Shown: positions 11,767 to 22,368 of the stretch, piece after piece | Numbering within the stretch: position 1 is the stretch's first letter | How the letters are laid out: every line of letters begins with the position of its first letter | DNA from: Mercurialis annua | Taxonomy: Eukaryota > Streptophyta > Magnoliopsida > Malpighiales > Euphorbiaceae | Length of the DNA stretch: 64,000 nucleotides | Assembly: GCF_937616625.2 (NCBI RefSeq) | Contig: NC_065573.1 | Coordinates: 18,243,001-18,307,000 of the forward strand | Direction: 5' to 3' | The notes under the pieces: generated by a model | Database searches by the model: none | What the model saw: only the letters and a program-made list of their open reading frames with translations | Told to the model about the DNA's origin: nothing | Translations under genes and position numbers: made by a program

Positions 11767-11782
11767 CTCGGGGGCAACCGAG
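11767..11782 (-). other. LTR hairpin 2 with UUGCCC loop, element A
   Basis: CTCGGTTGCCCCCGAG in element sense: 5 bp stem, loop TTGCCC. The loop is complementary over five bases to the loop of the hairpin at 12407-12425. Same sequence in D at 46480-46495; slightly altered in B and C. Confidence 0.5.
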
Positions 11783-12406
11783 ACTTCAGCCTAAACTAGC
11801 AGTTATAATAATCAACAATTAATATAACATGCTTATTCAATTCTGATTCTAAAATAGATTTATCATAAACCGATATAAATAATAAAACATGCCAAAGCAA
11901 TATAACCAGTCGAACCAATCCGACAAAATAAATAATAATAACAAGGACGTCTAGTTACTACTGCGGTCTAAGAATAAAACAGTTTTACAATTTTATTATA
12001 ATAAAAGGAACCTCCGAGGAAAAGTAAATGCGGAGATCACCAGACTCTCTCAGATAATAACCCTGGGGAAAATTGGGAAAACAACGGGGTCAGATATACT
12101 GAGATGAGTTCATACCACTATCTACATTTATTAAGTGGAAAACCTTTAAAACGTTTAAAACATTTAATAACGATATTACGGATAATAGTTGGAACCCTAA
12201 TCCACAATTCTAAATAATAATCATAATCCAATAGGTCTGGTCCCGAGAGCTGAGCTACACCGAGTTACCACTGACCACACTTATACCAGAGTCCCGAGAG
12301 CTGAGCTACACCGAGTTACTCTACCTGGTCCCGAGAGCTATGCTCACACCGAGTTACCACATTTCCATAAATACCTTACCCAGATCAATACCGGTGCGCA
12401 CGCAGT

Positions 12407-12425
12407 CCTAATGATGCCCATTAGG
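12407..12425 (-). other. LTR hairpin 1 with GGGCAUC loop, element A
   Basis: CCTAATGGGCATCATTAGG in element sense: 6 bp stem, 7 nt loop, next to a conserved GTGCGCAC palindrome. Other copies: 4044-4062, 35490-35508, 45822-45840, 50593-50611, 58918-58936, 62911-62929. In B (19296-19314, 26757-26775) the stem is CUCGAU/AUCGGG: two pairs change on both sides and one becomes U-G. That suggests an RNA structure on the sense strand. Confidence 0.65.
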
Positions 12426-14257
12426 TAGCACGTTCCAACTAAGAGCCATAATATAAAAACAGGTTCGAAATATACGTACAGTATATATATTTAATATTAA
12501 AATAACAATTTACTTAATAAAGCGGTAAATAGTAAATATAAACTCACTGCTTGCTAATCCACGTGAAATACCGGCAAGCAACTAACTCTGGTTCGCCTCA
12601 GAAACACGAACAGTAGACGAGTCTAGACAAATAAAATAATTATTAAAATCAGACCCTAACTCTAGAGAGTACTAGACACCACATAAGACTGGCACAATTA
12701 ACACGTAGTAAATAACAATCCAACGTAACACAAATATAATCAAAAGGTAATAAAGCCCAAATAATATAAGTCTATTGAGTTTCCGCTTAAAATCCAATAT
12801 ATAAATATTATTTAAAAACTTTAAATAATAAATAATTTCCAAATAGTGGGTTAGCCGAGTTATCATAAACTACCAAGCTAACCTCACTTGTCGAGTGACC
12901 CAAGTCTAACCCGACTCAAAACAATTATCAAATATAAACCCAAGTTTATATTTATAAAACAATTTAACAAAAATAATAATCCAATTTAAAAGCGGAACTC
13001 AATAACTTCAATATCAAGTAACCCAAGTTACGAACCAAAAACTTAATTGTATAAGTCAAATAAAAATTCCGGGACCAAATTGTATTTTAACCAAGTAGGG
13101 ACTAAATGGTACTTTTGCCAATTAGGGGCTAAATTGCACTTTAGCCAATTTGATTTCCAAAAATCAAATTAATTACTTTTGTTTTATAATTAAAACCAAC
13201 AATAAAGTTATTAGTCGAAAATTCACTTAATTAAGTTATAAAATAAGTTTAGGGGCTAAATTGTAATTTAGCCAAACTTTTAATATTTGAAAATAAATAT
13301 ATATACCCGAGTAATTATATTAACTTAAGTTTGCAAAACACTTATCGTTACGATTTACCAAATTACAATTTAAAGTGAAATTCAAATTAATTTCAAAACA
13401 ATTCAATAGGTAATTAACTTGAAGGACTCACTTGCTTTAACACAAATATTTTGATAATCATAATGGCTAATTAGCCATCTTCTTAAATCAACAAAAGCTT
13501 TCCGTCCTACCATGAACAGCATCATTAATCAACCATTTTTAAATTTCTGAACACCATTCAACTTAGGATCCAAAGCAAACCTTAGCATCAACCTAGGCAT
13601 TAAGCAAATCTAGAAACATAACCCTTGGCAATCAATCATATATTAAAAGTAGCAGCAACAAGAAATAACAAAGTCAGCAATTAACGATTCTTGGACAGAA
13701 AACGATGGAACAAATCTCAAACCGAGAGCTTAGGCCATAAATCACTAACATCCCAAAAGATTAATAATCACTAGAATGATACAATCATAGCCAAAACTGA
13801 TGAAAGGAGTCGGCAGAAACTTCATAAGGAAACAGAATTCATATAGCACACAAATACGATGAAACGGCGGCGATTGAAACGAGATCGACGGCGTACCGTT
13901 CAGCGAAAATGAGGTAGGGAAACGTAGATACGTGAGTCTAGATCGTCTGGAATCAAACGGTATCAATTTCGATCTAGAAACGAAAGAGAACGAACCAAAT
14001 TACGCAATGACGTTCAAAAACGAAATCTGGAAATTCAAGAATTTAGAAACTTACCGGACAGCGATCTTTGGCAGATGATAACGGCTTCGATACACAGCGA
14101 AATGACAAGCGGAAAATGGCTAGGGTTTGTTTGCAGCGTGATGAAGGTTTTCTGTGAAGAAATCGACTTAAAAAGACGAAGGGAAGTGGGCCGTAAACGA
14201 GGTCGAAAAGGGCTGGGCGAAGGGGTGAGGGGCTGATATCATTTCACGAACGGAAAG

Positions 14258-14412
14258 GCCAAAATTTGGCCTGATCCCGTTCGGGAAAGGGCCTGGTCCC
14301 GAACGGGACCAGTGCAAATTTTGCACAGTCCCGTACGGGACCTTACGGGAAAACATCAGGTCTCTTACGAGACCTGGTTTATCCCTTGGTTCAACCATTT
14401 GGTTGAACCAAG
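14258..14412 (-). promoter_or_regulatory. U3 dyad array of element A
   Basis: Seven back-to-back inverted repeats in 155 bp: GGCCAAA/TTTGGCC, CCCGTTCGGG, a GGTCCCG/CGGGACC pair, GTGCAAA/TTTGCAC, GTCCCGTACGGGAC, AGGTCTC/GAGACCT, and a 12 bp perfect stem at 14385-14412 with an ATTT loop. They lie about 100-250 bp upstream of the presumed TATA region, where enhancers or silencing targets would sit. Confidence 0.55.
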
Positions 14413-14972
14413 ACCCAAAGGAGAAGTTTATTTTTTTTTTAAAACCGAACCGAGGATGAATCGAACCACAATTAATTTACGAAACTTCAAATACCCCACA
14501 AAATACATCCGGAACCACGTCGGAAATTACAAAAATAAATTTAAAAATTTTACGGGATATTACATGGACATAGTTGATTTTTATTCATACTTAATTTCAA
14601 CGTGTGAATATATTCAAATTATGCTTCGCCGTTAATCCTAGAATTTTGTTTTATGGCCTTTGTTTATTTATTATTACTTGTTCTTGTTTTGCATATATGT
14701 TTAGTTTTAGATACTGTAAACAGAAATTCACAAAATTAAACATTTCTTAACAATTAAATACGTATGAATGATTTGATTTTGGCATCATACCAAATAAACA
14801 ATACTTATATTGACTTTTTCTATCACGCCATTTATGGATATAGTTAGTAATATTTCACCATATCAATAATATGATAACAATAATCTATGTTATAATATCA
14901 TGGATATATTTATTATTTTTTCATGGTTCATTTAAATATGTGAATTTATTCCAATTTTGCATCATTTATTGA

Positions 14973-16104
14973 TGTTAGAATTATGTTAAAATTTCTATAT
15001 TTCATATAATTCCTTATGCATACTCCACATTACTTGCACAACATATGAAAATTAGATTAACTGAAAAAATTGGATAGAATTGCAATAAAATTATTAAATT
15101 AAAATAGTTTTGTAAGCTTTAATTTTTAGGAAAATTTAAAAATATTCAAAAATATTAGGCTTTTTAAAACTTTTCAGCCTAAAATTAAAACTGAAAATGT
15201 TATGTTAAAAATTCTTTAATGAAATCACAGTGAATAAAGTTGATGGTACAAGTTAGTAAATTTTGGGTATCACCTCTAATCTGAACTTATGTTATCTATT
15301 TCTTTCCCATTACAACGAGGGTGAGATATATCGAACATATGACTATCATGTAAAATTATAATATTTTTTTTACTATGCTATACTTGTGGGGACTAATGTA
15401 ACCTATTGAAATTGAAATATAATATTTTGAGATAGAGTAAATTATAAAAATAAGAAAAGTAATTTAGTAAATTTATTATCGTATGATCTCGATAAATAAT
15501 TTATTTTAACTAGTTTGGATAGCTAATTAAATAACATTCGAAAAATGTTATTTAACGGACGGAGTTGCCGAGCTACATATTATTTATTTTATATCGATAC
15601 GAGTTCGACACGATATTACGTAATTAATTCGTTTTGAGTCTAGAATGTCGCTAGCTTAGAATTAATCTTAATTGCGTTTTTTGTCGATATTCGAACTAGA
15701 TCCGACGAGGCAACCGATGGTGGGATCCGGAGATTGAGGGGCTTAACAGAGTGCTTGTTTATATGAATAAAGTTTTGATTTGAAAACTGCGCTTTATGGC
15801 CGTTTGATTATTTTTCCAATTGCATATGTTGGAATTGATTAAGTTTTTTAGAATGTATGTTTGGACAAGGCAATGCTTGATTGTGTTATTGCACAGTAAG
15901 ACCTTGGTCCCTATTGTTTACGCATCGGATTTTAAAGATCGTTTTCGACGTTTATAACTTATCATTTTGACGAGTTTTTTCCGTAAAAGTTTTATGTAAG
16001 TTTACGTGATCGATCTGCGAAAATTCTTAGTGGTTTTCAGGCTTGCTACGGGTTCCGGAGCAACCACTCCCGTTCCCCACGGTCCTCGATTTTAGGTCGT
16101 GACA
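14973..16104 (+). mobile_element. Solo LTR in unit 2
   Basis: 1132 bp copy with ATTGA on both sides (14968-14972 and 16105-16109), crossing the unit 2/3 junction. Nearly identical to 1408-2539. Confidence 0.7.
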
Positions 16105-16152
16105 ATTGACGTACATGTGAATGAGACCCCATCACTGGTATTATATATAGTC

Positions 16153-16164
16153 TGTGTGCATGTG

Positions 16165-16244
<80 letters not shown>
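16153..16244. repeat. Compound microsatellite, unit 3
   Basis: TG, a long TA run (more than 25 repeats) and a short GA run, 3' of copy 3. Confidence 0.95.
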
Positions 16245-16393
16245 AATAGAATTTTAATAAAAGGAATGAGAAAAACATTTGATTCTATTGTTTTATTAAA
16301 AAGAAAACAGTTGATGGAGAATATAAATGGATCAACCAACACTTTCATTAGATATTAAGAGAATAATTTTGAAGAATTCACGAAGTGAAAGTG

Positions 16394-16681
16394 TCAAAAG
16401 TGACCACCCGCTCTTCTTGGCCCTTTGCCATTGTTCGTTTCCTTGCCATGTCCAGGAGGAGGATCAACATTGCGGCAATTTTTAGTTTGACTACAGCCTC
16501 TTTGCCATGGATTAGCGTTTTGTTCCTTACATCCGGAAGGATTTGTTGAGCTACATTTTGGTGGTTTATTTTTGCCGACAGCTCCATTACCAACATTTTC
16601 ACCGCTTACTTCATTTTCCATAAAACTACATGCCACAACCACCAAATAGAAAATTATGACAAATTTCTTGGAAATTGCCAT
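16394..16681 (-). CDS. RALF-like secreted cysteine-rich peptide, copy 3
   Basis: 95-codon copy, identical to copy 1 except Ile15 to Val in the hydrophobic core of the signal peptide, a conservative change. All four cysteines and the NPWQRGC core are kept. The TATA-like box (16786-16793) and AATAAA (16292-16297) are intact. No transposon has inserted in this unit near the gene, so with copies 1 and 5 it keeps its whole native flank. Confidence 0.68.
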   Translation of the reverse strand: MAISKKFVIIFYLVVVACSFMENEVSGENVGNGAVGKNKPPKCSSTNPSGCKEQNANPWQRGCSQTKNCRNVDPPPGHGKETNNGKGPRRAGGHF

Positions 16682-17255
16682 AGATTGAAAAGGCAACTTT
16701 AAATGGTCTTGAACTTTTATTTGTGATTCTTAGAATCTAATAATGTCAAATGGTGATCGCTGATTTTTCATTTCTCCTTCCATTTTATTTATACTAAATA
16801 TTTTACCATAATTAGCTAAATTGTTTAACATCCCTTTCCTCATATGATGGACATAGTTGATTTTTATTCATACTTAATTTCAACGTGTGAATATATTCAA
16901 ATTATGCTTCGCCGTTAATCCTAGAATTTTGTTTTATGGCCTTTGTTTATTTATTATTACTTGTTCTTGTTTTGCATATATGTTTAGTTTTAGATACTGT
17001 AAACAGAAATTCACAAAATTAAACATTTCTTAACAATTAAATACGTATGAATGATTAGATTTTGGCATCATACCAAATAAACAATACTTATATTGACTTT
17101 TTCTATCACGCCATTTATGGATATAGTTAGTAATATTTCACCATATCAATAATATGTTAACAATAATCTATGTTATAATATCATGGATATATTTATTATT
17201 TTTTCATGGTTCATTTAAATATATGAATTTATTCCAATTTTGCATCATTTATTGA

Positions 17256-18387
17256 TGTTAGAATTATGTTAAAATTTCTATATTTCATATAATTCCTTAT
17301 GCATACTCCACATTACTTGCACAACATATGAAAATTAGATTAACTGAAAAAATTGGATAGAATTGCAATAAAATTATTAAATTAAAATAGTTTTGTAAGC
17401 TTTAAATTTTAGGAAAATTTAAAAATATTCAAAAATATTAGGCTTTTTAAAACTTTTCAGCCTAAAATTAAAACTGAAATTGTTATGTTAAAAATTCTTT
17501 AACGAAATCACAGTGAATAAAGTTGATGGTACAAGTTAGTAAATTTTGGGTATCACCTCTAATCTGAACTTATGTTATCTATTTCTTTCCCATTACAACG
17601 AGGGTGAGATATATCGAACATATGACTATCATGTAAAATTATAATATTTTTTTTACTATGCTATACTTGTGGGGACTAATGTAACCTATTGAAATTGAAA
17701 TATAATATTTTGAGATAGAGTAAATTATAAAAATAAGAAAAGTAATGTAGTAAATTTATTATCGTATGATCTCGATAAATAATTTATTTTAACTAGTTTG
17801 GATAGCTAATTAAATAACATTCGGAAAATGTTATTTAACGGACGGAGTTGCCGAGCTACATATTATTTATTTTATATCGATACGAGTTCGACACGATATT
17901 ACGTAATTAATTCGTTTTGAGTCTAGAATGTCGCTAGCTTAGAATTAATCTTAATTGCGTTTTTTGTCGATTTTCGAACTAGATCCGACGAGGCAACCGA
18001 TGGTGGGATCCGGAGATTGAGGGGCTTAACAGAGTGCTTGTTTATATGAATAAAGTTTTGATTTGAAAACTGCGCTTTATGGCCGTTTGATTATTTTTCC
18101 AATTGCATATGTTGGAATTGATTAAGTTTTTTAGAATGTATGTTTGGACAAGGCAATGCTTGATTGTGTTATTGCACAGTAAGACCTTGGTCCCTATTGT
18201 TTACGCATCGGATTTTAAAGATCGTTTTCGACGTTTATAACTTATCATTTTGACGAGTTTTTTCCGTAAAAGTTTTATGTAAGTTTACGTGATCGATCTG
18301 CGAAAATTCTTAGTGGTTTTCAGGCTTGCTACGGGGTCCGGAGCAACCACTCCCGTTCCCCACGGTCCTCGATTTTAGGTCGTGACA
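17256..18387 (+). mobile_element. Solo LTR in unit 3
   Basis: 1132 bp copy flanked by ATTGA (17251-17255 and 18388-18392), crossing the unit 3/4 junction. Few substitutions against the other copies. Confidence 0.7.
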
Positions 18388-18434
18388 ATTGACGTACATG
18401 TGAATGAGACCCCATCACTGGTATTATATATAGT

Positions 18435-18447
18435 CTGTGTGCATGTG

Positions 18448-18526
<79 letters not shown>
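18435..18526. repeat. Compound microsatellite, unit 4, split by element B
   Basis: TG, a long TA run and the start of a GA run. Element B inserted in the GA run, whose remainder resumes at 28885. Confidence 0.93.
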
Positions 18527-21429
18527 TGTCACGACCCATTTTAATGAATCGTGACCGGCGCTAGGGTATGGGTATGGTTGTAGCAAAACCCGTAGCAAGC
18601 CTTGCGGATAACAAATAAATATTATAAACAACTATGTACCTGCATAAAACCAAATGCTCGGGGGCAATCGAGACTTCAGCCTAGTCTAGCAGTACATAAA
18701 GCAATATATATTTAAAGTACGCTTATCTCATAATAATCTCCAACAATATGGCAATATAATATAAATACCATAAACACTGTAATCATGCCAAAAGCGATAA
18801 AGTAATAGTTGGACAAATCCAACAAACAATAGTCAAAACTATAAACGTAAGACTAAGACATGAATAATATGAAACTACTACTGCGGTCTAAGAGTTTAAA
18901 ATAGTTCGACACTTTATTTCTGAAATAATTAAAGAACCTCCGAAAATGAAGAAACAGAGATCGACCAAATGCTCAAATCACAAACCTGGAAAATTTGGGA
19001 AAACAACGGGGTCAGATTTACTGAGTAGAGTTTATATAACCATTTACATTTATTAAGTTAAAAACCTTAAAAAACGTTTAATTAAATATTTTCATTATGG
19101 ATTATCAATGAAACCGTAAACCACAATTCTAAATCCATTGTCGTGTCGGTGAGACGTATCTCAATAACCGATTCCCCGACTACCACTTAATTAATAGTGA
19201 GCCCAGGAGACGTATCTTCCACCGGTGCCCTCACTAAGGTGAGACATATCTCAAACCTACCTCAATACCATAATCATTACTGGTGCGCACGCAGTCCCGA
19301 TGATGCCCATCGAGTAGCACGTTCCAAATCAAATCCACAATGCCGAAAAACAGTTCAAAAGCTGTTTATACATATACATATACAAAATATAATATTTGCT
19401 TAATAAAGAGGTAAATAGAGATATAAACTCACTGCTTGCTATTCCACGTGAAACTTGACAAGCAATCTAACTCTGATTCGCCTCTGAAGTACGAACAGTC
19501 GACGGGTCTAAATAGAATATTAAAATGATAATTAAAATAGACCCTAACTCTAAAGAGTACTAGACACCATGTAGAACTAGCACAACACAATACCAAGTCA
19601 CATTTAATAACACCTATATTAAATGCATTCCAAAAATAACTCAAGTTATAGAGTACAAATCATTTAAATATATTTAGAATGATTCGTAAAATAATTTAAA
19701 TAAACTCAAGCTAAAATCCATATCAGTGAGTCAGCCGAGTTATTTAAAACTACCAATCTTCTTCCCACTTGTTGGGCGACCACAGTCTAACCCAAAGCAA
19801 AATTTTATTAAATTTATAAACCCGAGTTTATAAATTAAAATAACTTAATAAAATAATTATCCATTTTAAAATAAAATTCAATATCTTGCAATTTAAGTAA
19901 CCTAAGTTACAACCCAAAACTTAACCATTTTAAGTTTATAAAAGTTCAAGGACTAAACTGTACTTTAGCCAATTTGATTTTTCGAAATCAAAATTAATTA
20001 TTCGTTTTCCAATTTACTAAATTATAGGATAAATAAAATCAAAAAAAAATTATCCTATAGGTAAAACTTAACTTGAATAAGCTTTTTTAGAAATTTTAGG
20101 GGCTAAAATGTAAATTAGCCAAATGACATGCCAAATTGTTATTAACAATCAAATATAATTACCTAAATAATTATATTATCCGAGTAATTACTTAATTTAC
20201 AAAACTATTATTGTTTTTTTTTTAACTGTCAAAATAATTGATATCCAAATCAAATAACAATAAGTGTGATTAACTAATATTTAGCTTAAGGAACCAAATG
20301 ATAAATCACAAGATAAATTAGGGGTCACTCTATTCCATTAACCACCACTACCAAAAGATTGCAAAATAAACTAAGTTACATAAACAGATTAACGATTTGG
20401 CAAATTCATAACATGGCATTCAAGGTATAATCCATATTTGGCCTAACAAAATCTACCCCAAATTCTATTCTATGATAACCCATCCACTTCATGCACAAGA
20501 AAAGGAAAGCATAAGAAACTCAAGGCAACAACGGCTTTGGAAGCCATGACATGAAGATAAATAACAATCATACAAGTCTTACGTGAGAATGGAATGTGCC
20601 GTTTGAAGAAACACGAACTCGATGATTCTAAGATGGGATGGCACGGACTAGTCGATGATAACAGGAGCCTAACGATAAAATAATTCTGCCCAAGGATTCA
20701 GAAAAAAAAATGGCAGCGATACAAGATACGAAACAGCAGCACTAGCAAGAACGCGGCGAACCGAAACGGCGACGAACGGAGGGATTTTTACGTACCTTTA
20801 TCGATTCTAATACATGAAATTCGTAGAGGTCTTTAAGTCGATGCGAACCGTCAAAGTACAAACGAATTTAAACCTAACAATGAGATACGCAATCAAGAAC
20901 CGTGTTCGACGATATCGTAACAATGAAACAAAGTTAAAGGATTACTTACCAAAGCTAATGAATGGAATAGATGATTGATGAGATTTCTTTGATCTCAGAA
21001 TGCTTGGAAAGGATGGCGGCTAAGTTGTTGTTTAAGAGAATGAAATAATTAGGTTTGAGAATTTAAAGAAACATGATTGCAGTAAACGTTTATAGAAAGG
21101 AAAGAATTGCAACATGAATATGGCTTGCTCATGTAATATAAAAGTGTGGGCTTTCCATCTTTTGAAAAGAATGGGCCACGTTTAAAAAGAGAAAGGAATG
21201 CATGGGTCTACATTCTTCATGCATGGAACACATTCATTTTCTTTTTCTTTTTTTTTAATACACACTAAACACGAATCGGACCACGATCGAATCAACGAGC
21301 GACCAAATAAAATTAAATAAAAAAAATATAATAATAATAATAATAATAAATTACTTAAAACTTGACGGAATACAAAAATTTATAAATAAAATAAAATAAA
21401 ATAAAAATTTAAAAATACGGGATATTACA
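18527..21429 (-). repeat. Element B left LTR (biological 3' LTR)
   Basis: 2903 bp. Terminal blocks and the hairpin block (19296-19314) match the other elements. The tandem motif next to the hairpin instead uses a GGTGAGACGTATCTCA-type sequence (19150-19255). A poly(A/T)-rich (TAA)n tract lies at 21329-21350. No gene is seen. Confidence 0.9.
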
Positions 21430-21441
21430 TTCTCCCCAACT
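21430..21441 (-). other. Polypurine tract of element B
   Basis: AGTTGGGGAGAA on the minus strand, directly abutting the LTR, followed by the shared 18 nt hairpin (21448-21465). Confidence 0.87.
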
Positions 21442-22239
21442 TATATAAAATTCGTCCTCGAATTTAAAACAAAAACGACTAACGTAATACACAAGATAAA
21501 TTATATACAAAACGCACATAACCAACGTAAAACTCACGAACCAGATACCCAAGGTACTCAAGGACAACAATAATAATAATTTTGCGTAACGAACTCCGTC
21601 TCTTAAGAACATTCTTCAACCAAGTAACCAATAAAACCAAAACCATACAGCAGTTAAGCCCTATCGAGTTCCTTTTGAAAACATAAACTGGAAATCTTTT
21701 CAAACCATTTGGTAAAACAACTTAAAAGAAAACAAAATGGTACTTGGCCGAGTCAACCAAAACTTCCAAACATAAATCACGTGTAGGGCGACCCAAGTCA
21801 AACCCGAACCAAAGAAACACCATTATCAACAATGTTTAAAATCTGAAAATTCATTTGATAAAACAACATGAAGTTTGAAAAGCAATGGAACTCAACATTA
21901 CTTAACTAGTCAACAATTAACAACACGCACCCAGAGTGTTCGATAAATTCTAGAATAACAAACATGCTAAAAATGGCACCACAAGCCACAACATGATAAT
22001 TTCGTGCTTAACGACTCAAGTGTTTGCGTAAGGAAAACTCAACAGGTTGTTCCTCGAACAATAACTAAATACTACAAGTCATACAGTAAACAATCTCAAT
22101 TGGCACAAAAAGTAGTAACACTAACTTTCACTTTTACATAAATGATAACACCATATCTAGGTGACATCAACGAGGGAAAACAAACTCCCCCACTAAAGTT
22201 TTGACTGAAAAACTTAAAACAATCTAGAACGAAAGCTCG

Positions 22240-22368
22240 AATCTCTCGCAATGATAACTCCAAACAAAATTTTCCACTCGGGAAGGTCAACAGAAGACGA
22301 AACACGCCAAAAATATATGGGGTGTTACCTTCTCCCCAACCTATGAAAACTCGACCTCTAATTTTTTA
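22240..22368 (-). other. Internal relic of a polypurine tract-LTR junction in element B
   Basis: In element sense, a TTAGAGGTCGAGTT hairpin-like stretch, GGTTGGGGAGAA at 22341-22330 and GGTAACACCCC at 22329-22319 repeat the order hairpin, tract, LTR start seen at the true 3' end. D lacks this ~125 bp block at the homologous place near 61550. It looks like a 3' end of a related element picked up by template switching. Confidence 0.5.

Larger units (their letters stand above)
11556..11966 (-). other. 10 bp inverted repeat bracketing primer site and LTR end, element A
   Basis: CCGCAGTAGT at 11556-11565 in the leader and its exact complement at 11957-11966 in the LTR. In the transcript they could pair around the primer site, like a retroviral U5-leader stem. 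The pair is also exact in B, and has one mismatch in D and E. Confidence 0.45.
11312..14054 (-). other. Predicted 2.7 kb leader intron of element A
   Basis: Reading the minus strand, TGTCCG|GTAAGT in the 5' LTR (donor at 14054) could join a pyrimidine-rich CAATCTTAG|GAT (acceptor at 11312), leaving GATATG with the gag ATG. Splicing would remove most of the LTR and the primer site, placing gag near the cap. GTAAGT is also kept in the LTRs of B (minus strand), C (37116-37121) and E (60561-60566). The acceptor is kept before gag in C and E. No transcript evidence is available here. Confidence 0.4.
3286..14564 (-). mobile_element. Element A: full-length Tekay/Del-type Ty3-gypsy chromovirus
   Basis: Complete 11.28 kb element on the minus strand, flanked by the perfect target duplication TGGAC (3281-3285 and 14565-14569), inserted in array unit 2. 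In element order: 5' LTR 14564-11649, primer site 11644-11633, gag-pol 11308-6341, polypurine tract 6235-6224, 3' LTR 6223-3286. The LTRs differ by about six substitutions, one 21 bp indel and one or two small indels by eye (about 0.2% substitutions), so insertion is recent. It is the only element in the window with an uninterrupted gag-pol and so the best candidate for autonomy. The C-terminal chromodomain and long LTRs fit the Tekay/Del clade. Confidence 0.93.
11649..14564 (-). repeat. Element A right LTR (biological 5' LTR)
   Basis: 2916 bp with TG...CA ends. In element order: U3 with a dyad array (14412-14258), a weak TTTTTAAG TATA-like stretch near 14170, AAACCCTAGCC in the presumed 5' UTR near 14120, the GTAAGT donor at 14054, the hairpin 12425-12407, three GAGCTGAGCTACACCGAG-type repeats, and the second hairpin 11782-11767. 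This LTR should drive the genomic RNA of A. Confidence 0.92.

Noticed and set aside
13745..13966. 73-codon frame in both LTRs of A
   Set aside because: Conserved only between the two LTR copies of one element; it lies near the presumed donor and shows no family resemblance.
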